Below, in pieces: positions 1-9,342 of a stretch of 12,915 bases of DNA; positions within the stretch are counted from its first letter, which is position 1; every line of letters begins with the position of its first letter. Under the pieces are notes generated by a model that was given only the letters and a program-made list of their open reading frames with translations, did no database searches and was not told where the DNA came from. A program made the translations under genes and the position numbers. The stretch comes from Rodentolepis nana (lineage: Eukaryota; Platyhelminthes; Cestoda; Cyclophyllidea; Hymenolepididae), in NCBI GenBank assembly GCA_900617975.1, contig UZAE01014651.1, forward strand, positions 1 to 12,915. The letters are read 5' to 3'.

Positions 1-556
1 GGGGGAGGGGAGGGAGAAGGGGAGTTTAGAATAAATTTAATGGTGAGGGAATCGTATATGCTTTCTGGCTAAAGCAAATGAAGCTGGTTATTGCAGTTGC
101 GTTATAAGACAACATAAGACAAATTCTAAGATAATAAACCATGACCGAATGACCTTCATTAAGAAATTGGAACAGATGATGAATATATTATGTTTTAACT
201 TTACACCTTTTTCAAAGTAAAAATTAATGCATTATCTAAATAAACGATAATCAAAGTTGCTCATTCTCACATTCCTCAACTTTATGTCACGGATTTCTAC
301 CTAAAGAAAGTCTATTAAAATAGATTTCGTATATTAAAATTACTTATTAAGCGAATGAAATTAAAATTTTGCTCTAATGCATATGTAATCAAATGATTGG
401 GACAAAATGAAATATATCCTCATTGGAACCCTTTAAAAATATAACGAGATAAATCAATACCAATTGAATACTAAATAAAAAATTATGCCAAAAATATTTC
501 CTTAAATTTCGGAAATCACATTAATTCTGATGTTTTTTACTACATACTCTCTAATA
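1..556. other. 5' flank of the NELF-C/D gene, no gene seen
   Basis: This AT-rich stretch opens with a purine run (G-rich, 1-25) and has stop codons in every frame at short intervals. I see no exon-like open frame, no clear TATA box at a useful distance and no repeat shared with the rest of the window. It presumably holds the promoter and any 5' UTR of the gene that follows, but no element can be pinned down. Confidence 0.6.
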
Positions 557-583
557 ATGAATTTAACGCGGATATTTCTTTGA
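557..583 (+). promoter_or_regulatory. Short upstream ORF before the NELF-C/D start
   Basis: An ATG at 557 opens an eight-codon frame (MNLTRIFL) ending in TGA at 581-583, 31 bp before the presumed start codon at 615. If the transcript begins upstream of 557, a scanning ribosome would meet this ATG first, so it could lower translation of the main protein. No 5' end of the mRNA is known here, so the role is inference. A spliced leader or a start site between 584 and 614 would remove it from the message. Confidence 0.35.
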
Positions 584-614
584 ATAAGCCGGATGCCGAG
601 CTCTTTTTACGACA

Positions 615-3600
615 ATGCTTCCAGACGAGGCATTAGAGGAATTGAGGAAGCCAGATGCCATTTTAGAAAATCCCGTTAAAATCGCTAAAGCTATTGAGGT
701 GTAAGTTAAAATTGTAAATATATTTTACTTCATATTGTGCAAATACCTAATCTAGTTACGAGTATATACTTTTGCTTCATCACTTTCATTATAACAATAA
801 ATTATCACAAAATTTTTGTCATATTTCTTTCCCTAGTCTCTCAACTTCAAGAGATGGTGATGCTGAAGATTCTTCTGATCCATTAACCGCAGTTACAGTT
901 TTAACAACAAGTTATCAGGGTGCGATTGAGCTTCTTTTCGAAATCGGTACGTGGCTGACATATATAGACGATAACCCTCAACAAACCCGCGATATCATTG
1001 AGTCTGTTGTAATGGAAACTATTCTGCAGAACTACGATCGCATGAAGACTCTTAAATTCTTTGATAGTGGAAATGTCTATGTAAATTATCAAATAAAATG
1101 AGGTTGTTATTTTTTTCCATATTGCAAATACAGCTTTCTCCCTTTTTATTTTAGGAGGCGGTAAAGTGGCAGAGCTTGTTGATTCAGTCTGCGCGTTGGC
1201 GTCAAACAATTTATGAGTTAGCACAACAACCTAGAAATGAGGATTGTGTTTTCCTTTCATTGGCGATGCCTCTAATTGCGGATAATTTTATTGACGAACT
1301 TGTTTCAGTGCCGATGGCTTGGGGCACTCTGGAGATCTATCTTAGCTGCGTTAATTTCACCCTTCGTCCTTTATTGGATAATTTTCCGCAAATCATGGAC
1401 GACGACCTCTTTTTTCTGAGTATGGCTTTCATGAAAGTTCCATCGACCAATTCGTCCTCGTCTCAACAGCAAAGTCAACCGTCGACACAACATGGGTTTC
1501 GGGAAACGGCTCTAGGCCGCTACATTGCTGAAATGCAAGCTGATCCAGAGAGGAAAAAGGTCTATGAGCATTTGAACCACTTCTTGGTAAGCTATTTTTC
1601 ATTGTAATTTTTTAGGGCTGATTTATGCTTCTATTTTCTTTGTTCGCTAGATATCGCTAGGTTACTTTTGACCTTAGATTGATAACCGAATTTCTTTTCG
1701 CCCTACACACTCAGTTTATGTTTATAAATTACGCCCAAATTTGGTTCTATAAAGGAAGCATGTTCAGAGAACATATATGTCATTGATCTTTGCGTTTCCT
1801 GAGCACGGCAAGTGATTATTTTATTTTTCTGTTATTCTGTTTACAATAGCTTGATCGTAGATGGATTTTGCTTAAATAAAGCGAAAATCATAATTGCAGA
1901 TCAATGAATTCGTTTGACTGAAATACGCTTTTTTAATAGGATATGGGCTGTCATAGTGAGGCGACCTACTTGATGCTTCAATCAGTGCTACAGTGCCTCA
2001 TTCGCCGACGTAACGATAATGCCGCCCGTCATCTTTCACTGCTCTTGGAAACTGAGGCATGCCGACGTGGATGCGATGTCAGCCGCTATAGTGTCTACTG
2101 CTGCTATGCTAAAAATTATCCCACGGAGGTTATGGTCATGCGCAATATTCTCGCTGAGCAAACACTCACTAACCCGGAGCTAGAAATCGTAAGCAAATGA
2201 GGCAATTCGAATAGAATTACTGTGTAAAGTGCCTAAGGTATTAGAGAAGTTCAGCATGTTTGTTGTCCTTGTAGACCTACTTATAATTTTAGTAAAAACC
2301 AATCTAATGTCTCATCGGTGCTTTAGAAATTTAATTCATTTTCCCACAGCTGAGTATTAACTAAAGACCCTTTTTTACTGAACCCTGTTTTCTTTGTCAA
2401 ACAAGGTTAAATCTTCCCCATCCTTGTTTGTAACTTTCGTGAAGTATAATTCGCTACTTGAATGCTTTGCGATTTAATTTGATCATTAATTTATTGTGAT
2501 AGCATTATTATCGTTTTTAGGCCACCTTTGTTTCCAGTTTCTAAATGAATTCTGTGTTTGAATATTTATCCAAAACTTTCTCCTTTTTTGGAAACGAACA
2601 ATGAATTGGGGTTTGTGCAAGAGTGCATAGGTTAGCTTAGCTACCTCTTGCTTATTTGTTCATTTGATGTCCAAAAAATGTTTCACATTTTTTGATTTGA
2701 GGTTAAAGATGGTCGCAATTGGGGAGAATATGCCCCATCATTTCATTTACCCCTTCACATTCCATCCTCTTATGCCATTTTATTTCATTTTGTTCTCCCC
2801 AGAACTAAGAGGGAGAGGGAGAGTTTCCACTTTAGACGATAGATTCAGGTTGACGATCTGGTTCCTCAATAATTTAACGATCATTCAACATGCTACGGTC
2901 TTCATTGTCACAATAAATAAATGATTGTGTCGACTAAAGTTGTTGAGAAAACATGAAGCAAATTGAGAGTGGAGGTAAAACGGAGCTTGTCCCCTGGGGA
3001 TGGGAGGCGGTGGGTTTGTGTTCAAATAAGTTCAAGCCCGGATGCTAATATAAGGACAGTGCAATTAAGCAGATTATAACATTAATGATGATCATTGGGA
3101 AGGAACATATGGGGCTTTACATTAGCACTCTATGGAGAGGTAATTCTAGTTGGGAACAAATTTAGTGATATGTCGTCCAAATTCTTGTCACTAGCTAGTT
3201 TCGCTTCATTTTTAGTTTGTAAGATAATAGTTGATTGTCCTTCTTTCTTGAGATCTGTATATTATCATTTTTTATTATTTTTATTTAGGTATACACAGCG
3301 TATATGGGTGATGTTCCTCCACCAGTTAGTCTCATTCGTCAGCCTCTTTTCATCGGTTAGTTCACATTTTTAGTCTCTTGACTTGTCAAGCGGACAGCGA
3401 ATATCTTTATACAGTCTATTTTGATATCCATCTTACTGAGATATCTTTGATAGCTGTCGCTTATTGCATCCTTCATCTCTCTATTTTAGTGATGCTAGCA
3501 GATGCACTATTCGCTAATCCCGAGCGTTTGCTAAATGACCATCTTGAGTGCTATGCTTACCTCTATGCCTATTCGTCGGTCACTGTTGAAGAAATAGACC

Positions 3601-4666
3601 TTTCTACAGAGAGACGTCTTGAACTTGATCGTTCAGATGTTGCCAAAGTTAGCAGTGATATCATGGAAGCCAGTCGTATCTGCAAACATGCAAGTGTTCC
3701 TTATATTTATTTGGTCCTATTAATGAGGCAACACCCGTTAGACTAATGGACTAATAATTTGTAGTGGAACATGACTACAGGTAGTGCGGTTAGTCTCCGG
3801 GCTTTCCGTGATCTCCCAACTCTCCTCCAGCTTCTTCGCCACCGTTCAATCGCCTTTGGTGCCTTCCGATTCCTTTGGGCCATTTTTCGGTCAAAGCGGG
3901 TGGAATTTGAGCTCAATCTTGAGACTATGAAACCATATTGTATTGTGGTGAATGAATTGGCATCACTGAATCCCTATCTTCGTCCAGCTATTCTTTTCTT
4001 CGTCTCGGAACTTTTGGGCTCGCAGATGGAGGGGATGGAGGACCTCAGTCAGGTGAGTAATCTGCTCGTTACTATGTTTGTAGCTTTCAATGTCAAGTGC
4101 ATCTTGACTAATTATCTTTCTGCAGCCAATAGTGTGTTATATAAATTCTTCTGCGAGTCAGAATTGATAATAATGACGATTATTTGTCTCTTTTTTGTAG
4201 CTAGAATACAAGAAAATGTTAGTGGGTTTACTAGTGCATTTGATAACTTGTGGTTACGTCTTACCGACAATAAGGAAAATGCATTTGCTCTTTGAACGAA
4301 ATCGCGTTGATGTTTCAATTGTTCGGCATTTTGTTACGGAAGTGAGTAGTAGTTTTGATTTCGTGGCTGTGGTTTAATTCTTCTTTGGTTTTCATCTCTC
4401 CTGTTTTTCAATACTTTCCAGCTTCTAAGCATTGCGTCACCACCATATCATCCGGAGTTTATGAAAGCCATCCATCCCTTGGTGTCGCATCCTGATATCA
4501 CAGATGGTCTGCAGACTCAATTTCACACTGAACTCGTGAAAGATTTCATGGGTAAGTGCTTCTTCCTCAGCATATTACTTGCCTAAATTTAAGCTTTTAA
4601 GTAGTATTTTTTTTGTTCATTTCAGCTCACTTTGAAAATGAGATTGGGTCTTATGAAATGAGTTGA
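615..4666 (+). CDS. NELFCD: Negative elongation factor C/D (NELF-C/D, TH1), ten exons
   Basis: Exons: 615-700, 837-1080, 1155-1586, 1940-2188, 3289-3355, 3490-3689, 3765-4052, 4201-4341, 4422-4551, 4626-4666. Phases agree at every junction and give 1878 nt, 625 residues plus TGA; human NELF-C is about 590. In the family this subunit bridges NELF-A and NELF-B in the nuclear complex that stabilises paused RNA polymerase II. Recognition rests on collinear blocks: LRKPDAILENP near residue 10, WRQTIYELA near 125, the hallmark GDVPPPVSLIRQPLF at about 344-358, GYVLP near 540, SIVRHFVTE ending exon 8, and SPPYHPEF in exon 9. The first ATG (615) follows an in-frame stop at 585-587. The acidic N-terminal tail of human NELF-C is absent. 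A Ser/Gln-rich insert at about 207-223 has no human counterpart. All introns are GT-AG except intron 6, best read as GC-AG. Orthology is secure; exon 1 and the exon 6 end are the least certain parts. Confidence 0.94.
2189..3288 (+). other. Intron 4 of NELF-C/D, the longest intron (1.1 kb)
   Basis: It begins GTAAGC after codon ATC and ends in a T-rich tract and TTTAG before VYTAYMGDV. It is about three times longer than the next longest intron of the gene. The short ORFs within it (for example 2664-2924 and 3095-3373) lack any recognisable domain. I found no copy of the SINE-like element or the LINE in it and no nested gene. Confidence 0.8.
3690..3764 (+). other. Intron 6 of NELF-C/D, probable GC-AG intron
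   Basis: Exon 6 reads through RICKH and would then run to a stop at 3744-3746, so an intron is required. Exon 7 starts in phase 0 at 3765 after TTTGTAG. The matching phase-0 donor is GCAAGT at 3690-3695, which fits the +1 to +6 consensus of GC-type donors. The only phase-0 GT nearby is GTTCCT at 3696, a poor donor that would add Ala-Ser. A GT at 3694 is in the wrong phase. Confidence 0.7.
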
Positions 4667-4729
4667 TTGGGGACTATTAGTGATTCAAGGCTTTGTGTAA
4701 AAATTTGTACATTATTTGTTATATTTTGC

Positions 4730-4752
4730 AATAAATGTTTATGTTCTTTTAT
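4730..4752 (+). terminator. Poly(A) signal and GT-rich element of NELF-C/D
   Basis: A canonical AATAAA lies at 4730-4735, 64 bp after the TGA stop. It is followed by a T/GT-rich tract (tgtttatgttcttttatc) typical of the downstream cleavage element. This gives a compact 3' UTR of roughly 80-90 nt. The cleavage site itself cannot be read from the sequence. Confidence 0.75.
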
Positions 4753-6016
4753 CTTTTTAAGTTTTCCCTATGACCATTTGGCAATTATTAAGGCGGTTTG
4801 TTGACTTCCATAAAGGTTCTAAAAAGAGTATTATTACCGTGATGTGAGGAAAGACTTTTGTTTGTGAGGAGTATTTGGCTTTAATGTTACGATTACTGTG
4901 GAAATTAATGCGTGTAGTCTATTTAGGTTACCCTATCCCTTAAGTTAACGATTCCCCTATAGTCTAGTTGAGTCGTCCTACACATAGGGTCTTTATGGTT
5001 TGAGGATTTGGGAGTATTTGGTTTATTTAAAGCTCTAATAGGTTATTAGCAGGCTGCAATTCTTTCTATTTGTTCATATTTTCGCATTCTCTATTTCACA
5101 ATTCAGTCTTTTATTTATCCAATTCAAGAAGATACTAGTCCTAGTTCAAAGAATATCAGAGTATGGAGTTTAGCACCGCTTCTCTCATTAAAGTAATAGT
5201 TGTTAGCTTGCATAAGTTTCGATCTTATTCTTATTTACGACAAACTAAGGGACACGAAGATGATTAGTAAATATTCGAATCAAGAAAGTCCCCACTAAAT
5301 TCGGGACAGGGTAAGGTAGGACCAACATGGTACAATGGATGGAAGCTTGAACTGGGGTAGCGCCTTTCTCAGAAGTTCGCTCATATAAATGAGTCAGTAT
5401 ATAAGTAGTCTTCGTACGTCTAGCTTGTTGATAGTACCTGTATGTGCTGAACTTAAATGGCACTCTGTACAGGGGAATGGTTACGGACTTTGTTAGAAGT
5501 TAGTGGTTTTAATGAATAGAGAAAAAAAGAGGTAATTATTGAAATAATGACTGAATTTATAGGCACTAAAGCAACTTTCAGCAGGATATCGAGCATAATA
5601 TCACGGATGTTGATCACTGTTCAGGAATAATAGAATGGCATTATCACAATTTCAAATTGCTGGCAGATTTCAGAAGGAAAAGGGAATATTGGAAGACCGC
5701 ATTAGTAACACAATTGAGTAACTTGGTTTACTGATAATTTTTCAAAATCCTCAAGACGTACAAAATAAGAAACAAGATGTCTGTCCATGAATCAATCAAA
5801 GTTGCGTCATTCTGATAATGAGCCAAAAGTATGAATAAGTGGAACACTAAGAGGTTATTGGACAAATATTTGTATTGTAATATTTCGTTGCATAAATTTT
5901 TTTGAGACGAATAATTAAACATAAAAATCATTTTAAGCATAAGATAGTATACAACCTTCGACACTTTAAGTTAACTACGGTTTAAAAAGGCCTTTATTTG
6001 GAACATATACAAGAAA
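4753..6016. other. Spacer between NELF-C/D and MYCBP, no gene seen
   Basis: This AT-rich spacer has stops in all frames. The minus-strand ORFs at 5245-5463 and 5728-5964 show no domain, no plausible splice context and biased low-complexity composition, so I do not call them. The window 5245-5463 is somewhat richer in GC than its surroundings, which may mark an old insertion, but I recognise no family. The MYCBP promoter should lie near the right end; no clear TATA box is visible. Confidence 0.55.
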
Positions 6017-6610
6017 ATGCAATCGGTATAGTCGGAACTTAAATAAATTATATTTCTTAGGAATTTTCGTCAAGAAGACAAGAGTTTAAGAAGTACCTTG
6101 ATAAATCTGGAATTTTAGATGCTTTGACTAATGGTAATTTATAGTATATGTATGAAATAATAAAGTTTAAGCATTAATAAAACTATTCGAACTACCCGAA
6201 AAACCAATCAACCCCATGAGGTGAGCAAAATTAAATTAAGCAATTTTGCTAAATATCTAAATTACCTTTTAATTTTACCCGGTGATTATTTCTTATTTTC
6301 GTTTCACGATTATATTAAAATTACTAAACGAGATTCTAGTAAAGATGGTTTTGCATTTTACATGCGTAACCAACTAAATTCTTAACATTTAGTCTAGTTT
6401 TGCCTCATTTTTAGTTTCATGAAGGAATTCTTTGATGATAAACAATCATCTGATTCATTGGATCTTATAAAAGAAAACGAAGAACTAAAAGCCAATATAG
6501 AAAAGTTAGAAAAGATAATTGCTGATTTAAGAGAAAAAATCAACTTCTCGGGCGATAATACCGCTGACTCTGTAGAAAATGGAAGTCCCATTCAACAATC
6601 AGGACATTAA
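6017..6610 (+). CDS. MYCBP: c-Myc-binding protein (MYCBP/AMY-1) orthologue, four exons
   Basis: Exons: 6017-6025 (coding part), 6061-6133, 6172-6220, 6415-6610. Phases agree and give 327 nt, 108 residues plus TAA; human MYCBP is 103. Exon 2 reads FKKYLDKSGILDALTN, the family's signature helix; exon 3 gives LFELPEKPINPM (human-like LYEEPEKP); exon 4 continues SFMKEFF and ends in a coiled coil with leucines in heptad spacing at residues 61, 68, 75 and 82, then a polar tail. The human protein binds the MYC N-terminus and A-kinase anchoring proteins, and the Chlamydomonas orthologue FAP174 is a ciliary central-pair protein; whether this copy acts in transcription, cilia or both cannot be read here. 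Introns 1 and 2 are only 35 and 38 bp. The first exon (Met-Gln-Ser, donor GTATAG, in-frame stop upstream at 5972-5974) is the weakest part. I see no canonical AATAAA close behind the stop. Confidence 0.9.
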
Positions 6611-7332
6611 TATAGCATTTTACCTATCCTCGAACATTTTCCTGTCATACAAACACATTTACTACTATTTTGAAATAAGTAGTATAATAACTAAATTTAT
6701 TTAATTTTACGAGTTTTACTTTTTCGGATGTTCAATACCACTAAAAAATATGACCTAACCAAGTTTTTGTCCATCTTGTTTCGTCACATACTCATCGCAA
6801 TTGACTCCACGTCTGTGAAAACTTCATATCGGACTTTATTTCACTACTCCAGAGGTATTAATTCATACTAAATCAGCTTTGTTCAAGCATAAATCATTAT
6901 TTTTGGCATAATAACGCGGGAAAATCTTGCGAGCTTAAAATATGGGAAAGCAAATGAACATTTGAATTAACAGAAGTGATGCATAAATTAGTAGGTTATG
7001 AGCTCAAAATAGTGAGAGCATTAGAACATTCGAATATTGGAAACATTATCTAACCGTTTTGCCAAATCGAAATAAGTCGAGAGAAGTTAGCTAGTCATTA
7101 AACTTCGAAAATCACAGATGGAAATTGAATCCTTTTCAAAACTGGAGCTATATTCACATAAATGGAAATTAATTTGAATCAAATCAAATTAATGCCCTGA
7201 ATTTTTATCTCCGCTTCCGTCCGATCCTCTCTCTTTCGAGAAATTTATAAGGCTAACTTTGAATATTGTAAATAATAAAGGTAATAACAATGAGCTAAGA
7301 TTTTAAGGGTATCCAAACAGCCTATTATCCCA
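6611..7332. other. 3' flank of MYCBP, no gene seen
   Basis: This AT-rich DNA has no long open frame. It should contain the 3' UTR of MYCBP. No AATAAA occurs in the first few hundred bases, where only weak variants such as AATAAC (about 6686) are seen; the first perfect hexamer is at 7274-7279, which would give an unusually long 3' UTR. No repeat shared with the rest of the window is visible. Confidence 0.55.
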
Positions 7333-7778
7333 AAAAATATTTTTTATATCAAATGGCAGTCGTCTTGATGGTTATCATTAGCCCTTTAGGAGGAGAAGAA
7401 ACATCAAATTGAAAAAGTCGATAGGGGGGGGGAGGAACAGAAGAGTGTTTCAAAGATGTAAGAGATAAACACAAAGGTAGAACAAAGATGAGGTGAGTAC
7501 TGTGAAAGGGGTCGAATATGACATACAGTGGGGTCATGATAGCTTGAACTCAGAAGTCAACTGCCGGTTAATAGACTTTTTGCCGTATGAGTATACGTTG
7601 CCCAGGGTGCACCACGTGGAGGTAAGTCTATCGCACACCCCTCCCAAAAAATAACAAAGTGACCAGCAATGGGTACCTATTTAAATTACCGATCAGCCAT
7701 TGGGATGGAATTAATTTTTCGAACACCTCAAGGTATAGGATGGATTTGATCTGAATTAACCTTGTGGCATATCGACCC
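7333..7778. repeat. 446-bp segment identical to 11544-11989 (first copy)
   Basis: Every base matches the second copy at a constant offset of 4211, including a run of nine Gs and 135 bp of flank beyond the SINE-like element. The copy ends exactly at the N at 7779. Zero divergence over non-coding DNA, with its end on an assembly gap, suggests duplicated contig ends and not two independent loci. Confidence 0.93.
7337..7643 (-). mobile_element. SINE-like element, copy 1
   Basis: Read on the minus strand, the element starts with GAGGGGTGTGCGATAG, passes a CACGTG (7613-7618) and a block containing CAGTTGACTTC, and ends in ATTTGATATAAAAAATA. Relative to the other copies it lacks about 20 bp just before the shared tail (the CTGTGAAGCCNNAAGTCAGC block), a deletion found only here and in the duplicate at 11548-11854. 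I see no convincing pol III A and B boxes and no conserved reading frame. Confidence 0.75.
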
Positions 7779-7779
7779 N
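7779..7779. other. Single N, probable assembly join
   Basis: An isolated N follows the end of the 446-bp duplicated segment. It is one of three in the window, and they look like placeholders for joins of unknown size. Confidence 0.8.
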
Positions 7780-7812
7780 AAATGTATATAAAGGGAGCAG
7801 ATTATTGGCTCC

Positions 7813-8126
7813 GAGGGGTGTGAGATAGACTTACCTCCACGTGGTGCACTCTGGGCAACATATACTCATACGGCAAAAAAGTCTATTAACCGGCGGTTGA
7901 CTTCTGACTTCAAACTACCCCAACTGTATGCCATATTCAACCCATTTACAGTACTCATCTTACCTTTTCTCTGCTCTTTTGTCTGTCCCTGCCACATCTG
8001 TGAATCATTATTCTTTCCCCCTCTCGACTTTTTGTCACTTTGATGTTCCTCCTCCTCTCTGTGAAGCCCAAAGTCAGCTAAAGGGCTAATGATTACTATT
8101 AAAACGTCTGCCAATTGATATGAATA
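7813..8126 (+). mobile_element. SINE-like element, copy 2 (head-to-head with copy 1)
   Basis: It starts GAGGGGTGTGAGATAG, has CACGTG at 7838-7843, contains CGGTTGACTTCTGACTTC, and ends with GGGCTAATGAT (8083-8093) and CTGCCAATTGATATGAATA. It is in the opposite orientation to copy 1, 169 bp away across the N, so the two form an inverted pair with arms of about 300 bp. The 25 bp before the CACGTG are shared only with copy 1, which suggests either the full 5' end or a subfamily. No clean target-site duplication is visible. Confidence 0.77.
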
Positions 8127-9027
8127 CATTTTTATACGACCTATTATTACTGGTCACCAATTATGGTTTAATTTGTCCAATATACTGAAAGATAAACTTG
8201 TTGTAAGTAATTTCACACTGATTATTGTCTATTTATCATTGATATTAATGCATTGGAACATTGCTTAGATCAAGTGAAAGAGTTGCCGGTGAAATTTCTA
8301 ATCACAGTGACTTTGTATACTCGTCGATGAACCTTGTTGATAACTAGATATATGTTCACATCATTTAAATAAGCTGCCTGTTAATATCTCAAGAATTTCT
8401 ATCTTACCTCTCCTGCATCTCAAGTAGTGCCCTTTTATATCCTGCAAAATTACATAACTAAAATTGAACTAACGCCTTTGATATAACCATTGTGTTTATT
8501 CATATGCAATCTTATCGCAAATATTTGCAATGCAATTACTATAAACTCTTCCATACGCTATATCAATAAATATATATGTGCTTGAAGATTATTTTATTTT
8601 AGAAAGTGAGAACATATACGACACAAGTAAAATATTATAGCGGATTGCTATGCTAGTAAAGCCTGACCGGCCCAGAAACCTCTATGGCAGATTCTCCAAC
8701 ATCTAGCTAGACGCCCAGAACAAACTAAGCTATAGCCCAGCTATAAAAGGAAGAAGGCGTATTCAGTAAGCATCATGTGAGCAAAGTGTACACGCAGGGA
8801 GATTAATCATGATCAGAATGGCATGATTCGTGTGAACACTAATAGCTAAATATTTCTGGGTAATATTCTATAGCAGTATTTCAATTTGGTCATTGGTGGA
8901 ATGTCCCACAATATTACTTCATTGTTTCTAAATTAGCAATTGTGGTTAATGTGTTTATGAATAGATTTATCAGCATTTCGAATGAGCTGAAGAAGTAGGA
9001 TTTCGATAACGAATGGTTATGGATGTC
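8127..9027. other. AT-rich interval with no gene seen
   Basis: There is no open frame of note and no similarity to the other repeats. A locally GC-richer block at about 8640-8800 contains a TATA-like motif (described separately). The interval ends at the N at 9028. Confidence 0.55.
8742..8767 (+). promoter_or_regulatory. Possible TATA box plus initiator, maybe a decayed LTR
   Basis: TATAAAAG (8742-8749) is followed at a roughly suitable distance by TTCAGT (8762-8767), which resembles the TCAGT-type initiator, inside a GC-richer block of about 150 bp. No coding sequence follows. This arrangement is common in LTR-retrotransposon promoters, but I cannot find LTR ends (TG...CA), a primer-binding site or a second copy, so the call is weak. 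Confidence 0.25.
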
Positions 9028-9028
9028 N
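9028..9028. other. Single N, probable assembly join
   Basis: The N directly abuts the CACGTG at the 5' edge of SINE-like copy 3, so the left boundary of that copy is not known. Confidence 0.8.
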
Positions 9029-9342
9029 CACGTGGTGCACCCTGGACAACGTATACTCATATGACAAAAAGGTCTATTGATCGGCAGTTGACTTCTGACT
9101 TCAAACTACTATGGCCCGTCTATTTTTCATTTTCGACCCATTTCTCAGTACTCATCTTACCATTTTTATGCCTTTGTGTCTGTCTGTCTCTTTTACATCT
9201 GTGAATCACTCTTCTGTTCCCCCTCTCGACTTTTTGTCACTTTGATGTTCCTTCTCCTCTCTGTGAAGCCCCGAAGTCAGCTCCAGGACTAATGATAGCT
9301 GTCAAAACGCCTGCCATTTGATATAAATAAATAAATAAATAA
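9029..9342 (+). mobile_element. SINE-like element, copy 3, with ATAA repeat tail
   Basis: It begins at CACGTGGTGCACCCTGG directly after the N, contains CAGTTGACTTCTGACTTC, and ends CCTGCCATTTGA (9310-9321) followed by about five ATAA units (9323-9342). The simple-repeat tail is typical of LINE-mobilised elements and fixes the orientation and the 3' end. An open frame of about 55 codons crosses its 5' half and is partly shared with copy 2, but copies 1 and 4 shift out of frame, so I do not treat it as coding. Confidence 0.8.

Noticed and set aside
901..1224. Minus-strand ORF of 107 codons
   Set aside because: It lies opposite exons 2 and 3 of NELF-C/D and crosses an intron with no domain of its own, so it is a shadow.
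5245..5463. Minus-strand ORF of 72 codons in the spacer
   Set aside because: No recognised domain and no splice or promoter context; its length is within chance for this composition.
6002..6019. Spliced-leader acceptor just before the MYCBP ATG
   Set aside because: ACAAG has no pyrimidine tract, and no leader sequence can be seen in genomic DNA. It is kept only as a remark in the findings.
615..6610. NELF-C/D and MYCBP as a polycistronic unit
   Set aside because: A canonical poly(A) signal follows the first gene and 1.35 kb separate them, so tandem independent genes are simpler.
7501..7530. GGGGTCGAATATG in copy 1 as a possible pol III B box
   Set aside because: It matches the B-box consensus only loosely, lies on the strand opposite to the tail orientation and has no A box at the right spacing.
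9013..9204. Open frame across SINE-like copy 3, partly conserved in copy 2 (RQLTSDFKL-like segment)
   Set aside because: Single-base indels shift the frame in copies 1 and 4, and the N interrupts the start, so there is no sign of selection for a protein.
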